Assembly (NCBI GenBank): GCA_964445115.1
Contig: CAYUJU010000013.1
Coordinates: 1 to 61,505, forward strand
DNA length: 61,505 bases
Source of the DNA: CAIJXJ01 sp964445115
Lineage (GTDB): Bacteria > Pseudomonadota > Gammaproteobacteria > Burkholderiales > Methylophilaceae
Direction of reading: 5' to 3'
Below, one piece after another: positions 1 through 9,219 of this stretch (its first letter is position 1; every line of letters begins with the position of its first letter). Position numbers and translations under genes: made by a program. A model generated the notes under the pieces. It was given only the letters and a program-made list of their open reading frames with translations. It ran no database searches and was not told where the DNA came from.

Positions 1-1
1 T

Positions 2-445
2 ATTATTTCAAATATCGGTTCTTTCGGTGAGCATGTTTACAAGGTTGGTATGACTCGCCGTCTTGAGCCACTGGATCGTATTCGCGAACTTGGCGATGCT
101 AGTGTGCCGTTTTCGTTCGACGTGCATGCTTTGATCTGGAGTGAGGACGCACCCGGGTTAGAAAATGCATTGCACAAACACTTCGTAAAATCCCAGGTAA
201 ACAAAGTGAACCCCCGTAAAGAGTTCTTCAAGCTCTCAATCGAGGAGTTACGTAACCAGACTGAGGCGTTAGGGATCGAGGCCTCATGGACAATGGCAGC
301 GGCAGCTGCTGAATACCGAGAGTCTTTGCTTATAGGGCAGAAACTTTCAGAAAACGGGGCAATAGCGCAAGAATGGCTGCGGGATCAACTTAGTTACGAT
401 ACTAAGAATGATGTTTTGACTGAGCTTGTTGACGTTAGCGAGTGA
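2..445 (+). CDS. T5orf172 / Mug113-type GIY-YIG-like protein, 3' part only
   Basis: The reading frame is open from base 2, so the 5' end lies outside the window; the first in-frame ATG (50) falls inside the domain. The visible start (IISNIGSFGEHVYKVGMTRR) followed by a histidine-rich middle (ENALHKHFV) and a basic stretch ending in EFFKLS resembles the T5orf172/Mug113 domain, a divergent GIY-YIG nuclease fold often found with DUF4041 in phage-related or accessory genes. The roughly 60 residues after the domain are not recognised. It converges on the lpxC end of the dcw cluster and is unrelated to it in function. Family recognition is from pattern memory only; nuclease activity is not shown. 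Confidence 0.6.
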   Translation: MISNIGSFGEHVYKVGMTRRLEPLDRIRELGDASVPFSFDVHALIWSEDAPGLENALHKHFVKSQVNKVNPRKEFFKLSIEELRNQTEALGIEASWTMAAAAAEYRESLLIGQKLSENGAIAQEWLRDQLSYDTKNDVLTELVDVSE

Positions 446-550
446 TGCCCCTCAGGCAGAGCTTCATCGAGGTTTTCGAGGAGTGATCTCCGTAAGGGGT
501 TCGGACATTCGGTTAGGCGCAGCGACGCGCATGGCAAGCTGCAACGTGCG

Positions 551-733
551 TCAGAACAGGATAATGCGCCCCATGGCGATGATGGCACCGATCACCAGTA
601 CCAGCACGATGCTGAATTTGAGGAGTTGCCAGGTAAAGCGGAGATAGCGCTTATCGCGCGTAATGAGATAGACGCCGAAGGAAACCAGAACGGCGATTAA
701 CCCAAGAATCAGCAGAAACCGGACTACCAGCAT
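551..733 (-). CDS. small two-helix membrane protein downstream of lpxC
   Basis: This 60-residue protein starts at the ATG with a GGAG about 7 bases upstream; the frame is open further upstream but that part lies in the end of lpxC and looks non-coding. It has two hydrophobic helices (about residues 2-19 and 34-55) separated by a basic loop (TRDKRYLRFT), so it should sit in the inner membrane. It follows lpxC by 17 bases and probably ends the dcw transcript. No family is recognised and no function is proposed. Confidence 0.6.
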   Translation of the reverse strand: MLVVRFLLILGLIAVLVSFGVYLITRDKRYLRFTWQLLKFSIVLVLVIGAIIAMGRIILF

Positions 734-750
734 CGCCGACTCCGGAACAA

Positions 751-1665
751 TCAGGCCGCCTGGGCCAGCGGCAGGTTGAAGGCGCTGGGCGCCTCTTCGG
801 CGCGCTCGAACGTGGCGTATTCCCACGCCGTTTGGTCAGCGAGCAAGGCGCGCAGCAATTTGTTGTTGAGCGCATGGCCGGACTTGTAGGCACTGAAGGC
901 GCCGATCAGCGGATGACCGAGGATATACAGGTCGCCGATGGCATCGAGCACCTTGTGCTTCACGAACTCGTCTTCGTAGCGCAGGCCATCGCTGTTGAGG
1001 ATGCGGTATTCGTCCAGCACCACGGCGTTGTCCAGGCTGCCGCCACGGGCGAGGCCCATGTTGCGCAACGCTTCGACCTCGTGCATGAAGCCGAAGGTAC
1101 GGGCACGACTGATTTCACGGATATAGGCATGCTCGGCAAAGTCGATACGCACCGACTTGCCGGTATGCTCGATGACGGGGTGATCGAAGTCGATGGCGAA
1201 ATCGATCTTGAACCCGTGATAAGGCTCGAAGCGCACCCACTTGTCACCCTCGTGGATTTCCACGGGCTTGATGATGCGGATGAACTTCTTGGCGACAGGC
1301 TGCTCGACGATGCCGGCCGATTGCAGCAGATAGACAAACGGACCGGCACTGCCGTCGAGAATGGGCACCTCAGAGGCGCTGAGGTCGACATAGGCATTGT
1401 CGACACCCAGCCCCGCGAGGGCAGACATCAGGTGTTCCACCGTGGCCACGCGCACGCCGTCCACTTCCAGCGTGGAGGAGAGCCGGGTGTCCTGCACGTG
1501 CTGCGGCAGCGCCTTGATTTCCCGGGGGGGATCAAGGTCGACGCGACGAAACACGATGCCAGTGTCGGGCGCAGCAGGGCGCAAGGTGATCGCCACCTTG
1601 GCTCCGGTATGCAGACCCACGCCGGTGGCGTGGATTACATTCTTGAGCGTACGCTGCTTCAGCAC
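751..1665 (-). CDS. lpxC: UDP-3-O-acyl-N-acetylglucosamine deacetylase LpxC
   Basis: LpxC is the zinc deacetylase that commits UDP-GlcNAc to lipid A synthesis in the cytoplasm. The sequence shows VLKQRTLKNVIHATGVGLHT at the N terminus, the zinc-site region STVEHLMSALAGLG, and FVKHKVLDAIGDL and KSGHALNNKLL near the C terminus. The length of 304 residues is normal. The GTG at 1665 is preferred because an AAGGA lies 7 bases upstream and family members begin with this KQRTLK segment; an ATG at 1683 in the same frame has no comparable ribosome site. It lies 66 bases after ftsZ, the classic order at the end of dcw clusters. Confidence 0.95.
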   Translation of the reverse strand: MLKQRTLKNVIHATGVGLHTGAKVAITLRPAAPDTGIVFRRVDLDPPREIKALPQHVQDTRLSSTLEVDGVRVATVEHLMSALAGLGVDNAYVDLSASEVPILDGSAGPFVYLLQSAGIVEQPVAKKFIRIIKPVEIHEGDKWVRFEPYHGFKIDFAIDFDHPVIEHTGKSVRIDFAEHAYIREISRARTFGFMHEVEALRNMGLARGGSLDNAVVLDEYRILNSDGLRYEDEFVKHKVLDAIGDLYILGHPLIGAFSAYKSGHALNNKLLRALLADQTAWEYATFERAEEAPSAFNLPLAQAA

Positions 1666-1731
1666 CCAACATTCCTTTCTCATTGATTTGACGGGATTTT
1701 ACATCAAACCCGGCCGCACAGCCATTCCGGC

Positions 1732-2898
1732 TTAATCCGCCTGACGACGCAGGAAGGCCGGAATATCGAACTCGTCCATGCCGGTCGACTTCATCGCATC
1801 CACCTGAGCACGACGGTTGCTTGTAAAGGCGGCGGGGGCTGCCTCTTCTTCCGTGGTGCCAAAGTAGATCGGCTGGTTGGTCGTACCGTCGCGCACCGGG
1901 GTCATCACCTTGAGTTCCGGCTTTTGCTGACGGCGTGCTGCGCCGCCCGCAAGACCTGTAGCCACCAGGGTGATGCGCAGGTCGTCGCCCAGCGCCTCGT
2001 CGAACACGTTGCCGAAGAACACGGAAGCGTCTTCTGCAGTGAAGGACTTGATGGTGTTCATCACTTCATAGAACTCGTCCATGGTGAAGGTGTCGGCGCT
2101 GGAGGTAATGTTGACCAGAACGCCGCGTGCACCTTCCAGGTTGACGTTTTCCAGGAACGGGCTGTTGACGGCCTGCTCAGCGGCCAGGCGGGCACGGTTT
2201 TCACCGGAAGCCACGGCAGAGCCCATCATGGCCATGCCGTTCTCGCCCATCACGGTACGCACGTCGGCAAAGTCGACGTTGACCATGCCTTCGCCGTTGA
2301 TGACTTCGGCAATGCCGGAGACGGCGTTGTGCAGCACGCCGTTGGCAGCGCGGTAGGCTTCCTTGACGGTGATCTTGCCGCCCAGCACCTGGATCAGCTT
2401 TTCGTTCGGCACGACCAGCAGGGAGTCGACGTGCTTGGTCAGCTCGGCCACACCTTCTTCTGCCAGCGTCATGCGCTTGTTCTCAAAGCCAAACGGCTTG
2501 GTCACGACTGCCACGGTCAGAATGCCCAGTTCCTTGGCCACTTCAGCGATCACCGGTGCTGCGCCAGTACCGGTACCGCCGCCCATGCCAGCGGTGATGA
2601 ACAGCATGTCCGCACCGTCGATGATCTCGGCGATACGGTCACGATCTTCCAGTGCCGCTTCGCGACCCATTTCCGGACGGCCGCCTGCGCCTAGACCGCG
2701 CGTCAGTTCCGCACCCAGCTGCAGCTGGATCTTGGCACGGCTCTTCTTCAGTACCTGCATATCGGTGTTGGCGACGATGAACTCCACACCGTCGACCCCC
2801 AGATCGATCATGTGCTCGACTGCGTTGCCCCCGCAACCGCCGACCCCGATGACCTTGATGACCGCTTCTTGCGAATCACGATCCATGATTTCAAACAT
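1732..2898 (-). CDS. ftsZ: cell division GTPase FtsZ
   Basis: FtsZ is the tubulin-like GTPase that forms the Z ring at midcell. The tubulin signature GGGTGTG lies at residues 106-112, the N-terminal nucleotide-binding segment is GVGGCGGNAVEHM, and the C-terminal peptide DEFDIPAFLRR matches the conserved site that binds FtsA and ZipA. The length is 388 residues. The start is secured by a strong AGGAGG-type ribosome site in the bases before the ATG. It is preceded by a 123-base gap containing a G/C-rich inverted repeat, so it may be partly uncoupled from ftsA. Confidence 0.97.
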   Translation of the reverse strand: MFEIMDRDSQEAVIKVIGVGGCGGNAVEHMIDLGVDGVEFIVANTDMQVLKKSRAKIQLQLGAELTRGLGAGGRPEMGREAALEDRDRIAEIIDGADMLFITAGMGGGTGTGAAPVIAEVAKELGILTVAVVTKPFGFENKRMTLAEEGVAELTKHVDSLLVVPNEKLIQVLGGKITVKEAYRAANGVLHNAVSGIAEVINGEGMVNVDFADVRTVMGENGMAMMGSAVASGENRARLAAEQAVNSPFLENVNLEGARGVLVNITSSADTFTMDEFYEVMNTIKSFTAEDASVFFGNVFDEALGDDLRITLVATGLAGGAARRQQKPELKVMTPVRDGTTNQPIYFGTTEEEAAPAAFTSNRRAQVDAMKSTGMDEFDIPAFLRRQAD

Positions 2899-2986
2899 CT
2901 TGTTTTCCTCCTTGTTATCTGCCTAAATCAAAACGAACACAACCTTAAAAACAAACATCCAACGCTAAACACTCACCCTCACCCAA

Positions 2987-3010
2987 CCCTCTCCCACGGG
3001 GGGGAGAGGG
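2987..3010. repeat. CCCTCTCCC / GGGAGAGGG inverted repeat between ftsA and ftsZ
   Basis: A perfect 9-bp inverted repeat (CCCTCTCCC at 2987-2995, GGGAGAGGG at 3002-3010) with a 6-base loop lies just after the ftsA stop codon. The flanking CACCCTCACCCAACCC matches a kind of short intergenic repeat common in proteobacterial genomes. There is no T-run, so it is not a standard intrinsic terminator. It could stabilise the ftsA message end or be a dispersed repeat. Confidence 0.6.
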
Positions 3011-3021
3011 CAGGATGAAGG

Positions 3022-4260
3022 TTAAAAATTCCCTTGAAACCAGCTGCGCATCTTTTCCCAAAGGCGCTCAAACGAATTGGTTTCCAGTTGTCCCTGAATG
3101 TGACGCTCGACCTGCTGCTTACCCATCAGCACCAGGCCAACGCCGGTGGCGTAGCGCGGGTTGCTGACCACTTCGGACAGACCGCCCACGTAGCGCGGCA
3201 TGCCAAGGCGCACCGGCATGTGGAAGATTTCCTCGCCCAGCTCGACCATGCCCTTCATCAGGCTGCTGCCGCCGGTGATGACGATGCCGGAGGCGATCAT
3301 TTCTTCCATGCCACTTCTTCTCAATTCGTTCAGCACAAACTCGTACAACTCGACCACACGCGGTTCGATCACTTCGGCCAAGGTTTGCAGCGAGAGCTGG
3401 CGCGGGTCGCGGCCATCCACACCCGGCACTTCGACGATTTCCTTGGGGTCGGCCAGCTGACGCAGCGCGCAGCCGTACTTGACCTTGATATCCTCAGCGG
3501 ACTGGGTCGGGGTGCGGAACGCGACGGCAATGTCGTTTGTGATCTGGTCGCCAGCGATGGGCACTACGGCGGTGTGGCGGATGGAGCCTTGCTTGAACAC
3601 GGCGATATCCGTCGTGCCGCCACCGATGTCCACCAGGCACACGCCCAGTTCCTTTTCATCCTCGGTCAGAGTCGCCATGCTGGAGGCCAGCGGCTGCAAC
3701 ACCAGATCACTGACTTCGAGGCCACAGCGCTTCACGCACTTGACGATGTTCTGTGCGGCGGAGACGGCGCCGGTGACGATGTGCACCTTGACTTCCAGCT
3801 TCATGCCGCTCATGCCGATGGGTTCGCGCACATCTTCCTGCCCGTCGATGATGAATTCCTGTGTCAGGATGTGCAGGATCTGCTGGTCGGTAGGCAGCGC
3901 GATGGCGCGGGCAGTTTCCACCACGCGGTCCACGTCCATCGCCATCACTTCGGCATCCTTGATCTTCACCATGCCGTGCGAGTTGAGGCTCTTGATGTGG
4001 CTGCCAGCGATGCCGGTGAACACGCTGGTGATCTTGCAATCAGCCATCAGCTCAGCTTCTTCCAGCGCCCGCTGGATCGCCTGCACCGTGGAGTCGATAT
4101 TGACCACTACCCCCTTGCGCATCCCCTTCGAGGGGTGCTGACCCAGGCCAATTACTTTCAGTCCGCCTTCCGGCTGCAACTCGGCCACGATGGCCACGAT
4201 CTTCGACGTCCCGATATCGAGGCCGACGATCAAATTCTTCATTTCCCTGATTTTGCTCAT
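3022..4260 (-). CDS. ftsA: cell division protein FtsA
   Basis: FtsA is the actin-like ATPase that tethers FtsZ to the inner membrane and signals to the septal synthase. The N terminus MSKIREMKNLIVGLDIGTSK carries the phosphate-1 motif, GVCLVDIGGGTTDIAVF is the phosphate-2 motif, and the last residues (FERLWEKMRSWFQGNF) form the amphipathic membrane-binding helix. The start at 4260 is supported by GGAG and by family alignment; the frame is open for 31 more codons upstream, which overlap the end of ftsQ and look non-coding. The length is 412 residues. Confidence 0.96.
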   Translation of the reverse strand: MSKIREMKNLIVGLDIGTSKIVAIVAELQPEGGLKVIGLGQHPSKGMRKGVVVNIDSTVQAIQRALEEAELMADCKITSVFTGIAGSHIKSLNSHGMVKIKDAEVMAMDVDRVVETARAIALPTDQQILHILTQEFIIDGQEDVREPIGMSGMKLEVKVHIVTGAVSAAQNIVKCVKRCGLEVSDLVLQPLASSMATLTEDEKELGVCLVDIGGGTTDIAVFKQGSIRHTAVVPIAGDQITNDIAVAFRTPTQSAEDIKVKYGCALRQLADPKEIVEVPGVDGRDPRQLSLQTLAEVIEPRVVELYEFVLNELRRSGMEEMIASGIVITGGSSLMKGMVELGEEIFHMPVRLGMPRYVGGLSEVVSNPRYATGVGLVLMGKQQVERHIQGQLETNSFERLWEKMRSWFQGNF

Positions 4261-4282
4261 TGCGTTCTCCGCTACCGCTTTT

Positions 4283-4999
4283 CTATCCTTTGTTGCCCGC
4301 CGCCATGGCAGGCTTGCGCACCGCGAACCCGTTCGGATATCGCAGGTCGGCATATGTCACCGTCACGCCGACGGCGCCCAGTGTCTTGGCGTACGCACCG
4401 GCGAATTTCGCCAGCCGTGCCTCGGGGGCTTCACGCCCCAGTTCGATCACCATGCCTTTATCCGTCCCGATCTGCCATGCACGGCGCGGCGTCAACGCCA
4501 GCTGCACCACGCGCAGGCCTGTCGGTTCCAACAGCTGGCTGTAGGTACCAAAATGCTCGGCCACCTCGTGCACGCCATCCCCCGGTCCGTAGAACACCGG
4601 CAGTTCGCTGTCTGACGCGGCATGGAACAGTTCGCCGTAGGTATTCACCAGCGCGATGTTGCCCCAGCGTGCCAGTTCGCGATGTTCTTCCACCGTGACT
4701 TCCAGCTTGTCCGGCCAGCGCCGGCGCACGCTGACGTTGCGCACCCAGGGCAGTTTCTGAAAAGCATCGCGCGTCTGTTCCAGGTTGACCGTAAAAAAGT
4801 TGCCTTGCAGGTGACGGTTGACGATCAGCTTCAGCTGCTCGCGCGTCACATGTTGCAGATCGCCCTCGACCTTGACTTCCTTCAGCGGAAAAATCGGCAG
4901 GTGCACGACCACGAACAGCACGGCGTACATCAGCAGCACCGCTGCCAATGCATACAGCAGGTTCGCGATCCAGAGCAGAACTGCGGGTTTATCCCACAC
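4283..4999 (-). CDS. ftsQ: cell division protein FtsQ
   Basis: FtsQ is a bitopic divisome protein that links early and late division proteins through FtsB and FtsL. One membrane helix (about residues 8-34) is followed by a POTRA domain beginning IFPLKEVKVEGDLQHVTREQ and containing LPWVRNVSVRRRWPDKLEV, typical of FtsQ/DivIB. The length of 238 residues is usual. Its start overlaps the ddl stop by 11 bases, so the two are translationally coupled. Confidence 0.93.
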   Translation of the reverse strand: MWDKPAVLLWIANLLYALAAVLLMYAVLFVVVHLPIFPLKEVKVEGDLQHVTREQLKLIVNRHLQGNFFTVNLEQTRDAFQKLPWVRNVSVRRRWPDKLEVTVEEHRELARWGNIALVNTYGELFHAASDSELPVFYGPGDGVHEVAEHFGTYSQLLEPTGLRVVQLALTPRRAWQIGTDKGMVIELGREAPEARLAKFAGAYAKTLGAVGVTVTYADLRYPNGFAVRKPAMAAGNKG

Positions 5000-5897
5000 G
5001 GGCCATCTCCAGTATTTTCATCACCAGTTGATCGAATTCGATGCCTGCCGCACGGGCACCCATCGGCACCAGACTGTGGTCCGTCATGCCCGGCGAGGTG
5101 TTGGCTTCGAGGAAATAGTGGTTGCCAGCCTCATCCATCAGGAAGTCGACACGGCCCCAGCCTCGCCCACCCAGCACGCGGAACGCTTGCAGCGCCTGGG
5201 CGCGGATCGCGGTTTCCTGCGCTTCGCTCAGGCCGGCCGGACACAGATAGCGCGTGTCGTCACGCAGGTACTTGGCTTCGTAGTCGTAAAACTCGTTGGC
5301 CGGCACGATGCGGATCACCGGCAGCACCTGGTCCCCGAGCACGCCCACCGTAAATTCGCCACCGCCGACAAAGCGTTCGGCGATCACCAGCGTGTCGTAC
5401 TTGGCGGCTTCCTCATACGCGGCACGCAAGCCGCCAGCCTGTTTCACCTTGCTGATGCCGATGCTGGAGCCCTCGTTCGCTGGCTTCACGAACAGCGGCA
5501 GCCCGAGGCGTTGTTCAATCGCGGCAAAGTCGCTGTCCGCCCCCACCAGCTCGAATTGCGGCGTCGGGATCCCGGCGGCCTGCCACAGCAACTTGGTGCG
5601 CCACTTGTCCATGCCCACGGCTGAGGCCAGCACGCCGCTGCCTGTGTAGGGAATACCGAACAGTTCCAAAGCGCCTTGAATCGTGCCGTCCTCACCCCCT
5701 CGGCCATGCAGCGAGATAAAGGCACGGTCGAATGCTTCCAGGTCATGCAACGGGCGTTCTGCCGGGTCGAAGGCATGTGCATCCGCGCCATTGCGCTTGA
5801 GCGCCGCCAGCACAGCGTTCCCGCTTTTCAGCGATACCTCGCGCTCGGCGGACTTTCCACCCAGCAACACCGCGACTTTTCCGAATGCACTACTCAC
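4989..5897 (-). CDS. ddlB: D-alanine--D-alanine ligase
   Basis: This ATP-grasp enzyme makes the D-Ala-D-Ala dipeptide used by MurF. Visible signatures are VAVLLGGKSAEREVSLKSG at the N terminus, LHGRGGEDGTIQGALE (substrate loop), FVKPANEGSSIGISKV (ATP binding) and FLEANTSPGMTDHSLVPM (metal binding and catalysis). The length of 302 residues and its place between murB and ftsQ match DdlB of dcw clusters. It begins directly after the murB stop codon. Confidence 0.96.
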   Translation of the reverse strand: MSSAFGKVAVLLGGKSAEREVSLKSGNAVLAALKRNGADAHAFDPAERPLHDLEAFDRAFISLHGRGGEDGTIQGALELFGIPYTGSGVLASAVGMDKWRTKLLWQAAGIPTPQFELVGADSDFAAIEQRLGLPLFVKPANEGSSIGISKVKQAGGLRAAYEEAAKYDTLVIAERFVGGGEFTVGVLGDQVLPVIRIVPANEFYDYEAKYLRDDTRYLCPAGLSEAQETAIRAQALQAFRVLGGRGWGRVDFLMDEAGNHYFLEANTSPGMTDHSLVPMGARAAGIEFDQLVMKILEMARVG

Positions 5898-6770
5898 TTA
5901 GGCTTCCCCAATAATCTTCACTTCACGTTGCAAATCCACGCCCTGCTCACGCAGCACGGTGTCGTGCATGTGGGCAATCATGGCTTCGATATCCGCGGCC
6001 GTTGCATCGCCGGTATTGACGATGAAATTGGCGTGTTTCTCCGACACCTGTGCTCCGCCGATGCGAAACCCTTTCAGGCCACAGGCTTCGACCAGCCGAG
6101 CCGCATAGTCACCTTCCGGATTGCGGAAGGTGGACCCGGCATTCGGCAGGTTGAGCGGTTGCGTCGCCAGCCGTTTCGCCAGCAGTGCTTTGATCTTTTC
6201 CTCCGCCACACTGGCCTCACCCGGCTGGAGCTTGAACCACGCGGCCACGAACCATTCCTCACCCGGCAGCACCACGTGGCGGTAGCCGACTTCCATCTCC
6301 ACCTGGTTGCGCTCGTGCAACGTGCCGTGGCGGTCGATGGTCAGCGCGTGCTGCACGATGTCCCAGGTTTCGCCACCGTGGCAGCCGGCGTTCATGGCCA
6401 GCGCCCCGCCCACCGTGCCTGGCACGCCAGCGAGGAATTCCGCGCCATGCAGATGCTCGCGTGCGGCGAACTTGGCCAACTTGGCACAGGTGACGCCAGC
6501 TTCGGCATACACCTTGTTGCCCTCAAAACGCATCTCGGTCAGGGCGTCGTGCATCAGCACCACCGTGCCGCGGACGCCACCGTCACGCACCAGCAGGTTG
6601 GAGCCCAGCCCGACGAAGTGCACAGGCTCGCCGTGCGGCAGGCTTTTCAGGAACGCCTGCAGGTCTTCCACGCTGGAGGGCGTATACAACTGGTCGGCCA
6701 CGCCCCCCACGCGCCAGCTGGTGTAGCGGCGCATGGGTTCGTTCTTCAGCAATGTGCCGTGGGTCGTCAC
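5898..6770 (-). CDS. murB: UDP-N-acetylenolpyruvoylglucosamine reductase MurB
   Basis: MurB is the FAD-dependent reductase that forms UDP-MurNAc in the cytoplasm. The FAD-binding segments VGLGSNLLVRDGGVRG and GAEFLAGVPGTVGGALAMNAG are clear, and NAGSTFRNPEGDYAARLVE contains the catalytic serine of type I/II enzymes. The length is 290 residues. The start codon overlaps the murC end by 4 bases. Confidence 0.95.
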   Translation of the reverse strand: MTTHGTLLKNEPMRRYTSWRVGGVADQLYTPSSVEDLQAFLKSLPHGEPVHFVGLGSNLLVRDGGVRGTVVLMHDALTEMRFEGNKVYAEAGVTCAKLAKFAAREHLHGAEFLAGVPGTVGGALAMNAGCHGGETWDIVQHALTIDRHGTLHERNQVEMEVGYRHVVLPGEEWFVAAWFKLQPGEASVAEEKIKALLAKRLATQPLNLPNAGSTFRNPEGDYAARLVEACGLKGFRIGGAQVSEKHANFIVNTGDATAADIEAMIAHMHDTVLREQGVDLQREVKIIGEA

Positions 6771-8161
6771 TGCGCCAGCTCCCTGGTTTTTGCCGCAACC
6801 TGTCCGATGGAACCGGCGCCCATCACGATCACCACGTCATCCTTCTGCGCCATATTGAAGATGGCTTCCGGCAGCTCGGCCGGCGTTTCGACAAACAAGG
6901 GTTCGACCTTGCCGGCCACGCGCACGGCGCGCACCAGACTGCGTCCGTCTGCGGCCACAATGGGCGCCTCGCCAGCCGGGTAGACTTCGGTCAGCAGCAC
7001 CACATCGGCACCGGACAACACACGCACGAAATCTTCGAAACAATCGCGGGTGCGGGTATAGCGATGTGGCTGGAAAGCCAGCACCAGTCGACGATTCGGG
7101 AATGCGCCGCGAGCGGCGTTGATGACGGCCTGCATTTCCACCGGGTGATGGCCGTAGTCATCGATCAAAGTAAACGTCCCACCACTCTTGGCGGCGATCT
7201 CGCCATAACGCTCGAAGCGACGGCCAACCCCCTTGAATTCGGAGAGCGCCTTGGCGATGGCAGCATCCGAGACATTCAATTCGCTGGCCACGGCGATGGC
7301 TGCCAGTGCGTTTTGTACGTAGTGCAAGCCCGGCAGGTTGAGCGTAACGTCGAACTCGGTCACTTTGCCGTTGATGCGTTGCGCGGTGAAATGCATGCGG
7401 CCGTGGTCCGCCCGCACGTTCACGGCACGGATCAGCGCCTCTTCACTGAAACCATACGGCGTGATCGGCTTGGTCACGCTCGGCAGGATCGCCCGCACGT
7501 TGGGGTCATCCACACACAGCACGGCGCGGCCCCAGAATGGCAGGCACTGCAGGAACTCCACGAAGGCGCCCTTCAGCCGTTCGAAGTCGTGGCCGTAGGT
7601 ATCCATGTGGTCCTGGTCGATATTGGTCACCACGGAAATCACCGGCGACAGATGCAGGAACGAGGCATCCGATTCGTCCGCCTCGGCCACGATGTACTCG
7701 CCTTGCCCCAGCCGCGCGTTGGTGCCGGCAGCCTCGAGGCGACCGCCGATCACGAAGGTCGGGTCCATGCCGGCCTCGGCCAGAATGCTCGCGATCAGGC
7801 TGGTGGTCGTGGTCTTGCCGTGCGTGCCGGCGATGGCGATTCCCTGACGGAAGCGCATCAGCTCGGCCAGCATCATGGCGCGCGGGATAATCGGGATTTT
7901 ACGTTCGCGCGCCGCGACGATTTCCGGGTTCTTTTCGTCGATGGCGGTCGACACCACCACCACGTCTGCCGCTGCCAGATTCTCCGTCGCGTGGCCGCGG
8001 CGCACCTGGGCACCCATCGCAGACAGTCGACGGGTCACGGCGTTGTCCGCCAGATCCGAGCCGCTGACGCTAAAACCCAGATTGATCAGCACCTCGGCAA
8101 TCCCGCTCATGCCCGAGCCGCCGATACCGATGAAGTGGATGTGTTTGACTTTATGTTTCAT
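6767..8161 (-). CDS. murC: UDP-N-acetylmuramate--L-alanine ligase MurC
   Basis: MurC adds the first amino acid of the peptide stem. The N terminus MKHKVKHIHFIGIGGSGMSG is the UDP-binding Rossmann motif, AGTHGKTTTTSLIAS is the Mur ligase P-loop, and IDDYGHHPVEMQAVI is the C-terminal signature. The start at 8161 overlaps the murG stop (ATGA). The frame is open for 53 codons upstream, but that stretch lies inside murG and has no MurC similarity. The length of 464 residues is normal. Confidence 0.96.
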   Translation of the reverse strand: MKHKVKHIHFIGIGGSGMSGIAEVLINLGFSVSGSDLADNAVTRRLSAMGAQVRRGHATENLAAADVVVVSTAIDEKNPEIVAARERKIPIIPRAMMLAELMRFRQGIAIAGTHGKTTTTSLIASILAEAGMDPTFVIGGRLEAAGTNARLGQGEYIVAEADESDASFLHLSPVISVVTNIDQDHMDTYGHDFERLKGAFVEFLQCLPFWGRAVLCVDDPNVRAILPSVTKPITPYGFSEEALIRAVNVRADHGRMHFTAQRINGKVTEFDVTLNLPGLHYVQNALAAIAVASELNVSDAAIAKALSEFKGVGRRFERYGEIAAKSGGTFTLIDDYGHHPVEMQAVINAARGAFPNRRLVLAFQPHRYTRTRDCFEDFVRVLSGADVVLLTEVYPAGEAPIVAADGRSLVRAVRVAGKVEPLFVETPAELPEAIFNMAQKDDVVIVMGAGSIGQVAAKTRELAQ

Positions 8162-9219
8162 GCGGCCAGTCCCCCACAAATGTCTGCCACGGTTGCCGTG
8201 GCTTCCGGCTTGCCCAGAGCGCGCGCACGGACCGCCATTTGCTGCAGCATCTCGCGCGTGGCATTGCGCAGCATGCCGGCCAGCCCTTCCGGCGTGAGAT
8301 CGCGCTGCTGTACCAGCCACGCTGCACCGTGATCGGCCAGGTATCGGGCGTTGCCAGTCTGGTGGTCGTCCACCGCGTGCGGGAACGGTACCAGCACGCT
8401 GGCCACGCCGACTGCCGCCAACTCAGCCACCGTGAGTGCCCCGGCACGGCAGATCACCAGATCGGCTTCGCCGTATTGCGCAGCCATGTTGTCGATAAAG
8501 GCTTTCGTTTCAGCCTGTACACCGGCCTGGCGGTAATTCGCCTCCAGTTCGGCGATATGCTTTTCCCCTGCCTGATGCACCACCAGCGGTCGCGCTTCTT
8601 GCGGCAACAGCGCCAGTGCCTTGGGCACGGTGTCGTTCAGGGCCTGCGCCCCAAGGCTGCCGCCGACGACCAGCACCCGCAGTGGGCCACTGCGACCGGC
8701 AAAGCGCGCAGCCGGTTCTACCACCGCGGCGATGTCAGCACGCACCGGATTGCCAACCAGCGCGGCCTGGTCGCCAAATGCGCTCGGGAAAGCCGCCAAG
8801 ACGCGGGTGGCAAAACGCGAGAGCACGCGATTGGTCAGCCCGGCCACGGAATTCTGTTCGTGGATCACCAGCGGACGACGCATCATCCAGGCCATCAGTC
8901 CACCCGGGAAAGCCGCGAAACCACCCATCCCCAGCACCACATCAGGCCGATGGCGACGCATCACGGAGAAACTTTGCCCGCAGGCGAACAACACCTGGAA
9001 CGGCGCTGCCAACTTGCGCAACAGGCCCTTGCCACGCACGCCACGCATGCGGATGACAGCCACCTCATAAGGCTTTCCTGCGATCAGGCGATTTTCCATG
9101 CCACCTTCGGTCGCCAGCCACACGATGTTCCAACCCTGCGCGTGCAGGTGATCCGCTACGGCCATGGCCGGGTAGACGTGACCGCCGGTGCCCCCCGCCA
9201 TGATCATCAGGGTGCTCAT
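8158..9219 (-). CDS. murG: lipid II synthase MurG
   Basis: MurG is the membrane-associated GT28 glycosyltransferase that adds GlcNAc to lipid I. The N-terminal glycine loop MAGGTGGHVYPAMAVADHL is diagnostic; VLVVGGSLGAQALNDTVP and VICRAGALTVAELAAVG are the C-domain UDP-GlcNAc site. The length is 353 residues. It is coupled by 4-base overlaps to ftsW before it and murC after it. Confidence 0.96.
   Translation of the reverse strand: MSTLMIMAGGTGGHVYPAMAVADHLHAQGWNIVWLATEGGMENRLIAGKPYEVAVIRMRGVRGKGLLRKLAAPFQVLFACGQSFSVMRRHRPDVVLGMGGFAAFPGGLMAWMMRRPLVIHEQNSVAGLTNRVLSRFATRVLAAFPSAFGDQAALVGNPVRADIAAVVEPAARFAGRSGPLRVLVVGGSLGAQALNDTVPKALALLPQEARPLVVHQAGEKHIAELEANYRQAGVQAETKAFIDNMAAQYGEADLVICRAGALTVAELAAVGVASVLVPFPHAVDDHQTGNARYLADHGAAWLVQQRDLTPEGLAGMLRNATREMLQQMAVRARALGKPEATATVADICGGLAA

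Noticed and set aside
3034..4698. 554-codon open frame opposite ftsA and ftsQ
   Set aside because: Histidine- and alanine-rich translation typical of antisense to GC-rich genes; it spans two real genes and has no ribosome site.
6752..8332. 526-codon frame opposite murC
   Set aside because: Shadow of murC with the same low-complexity composition.
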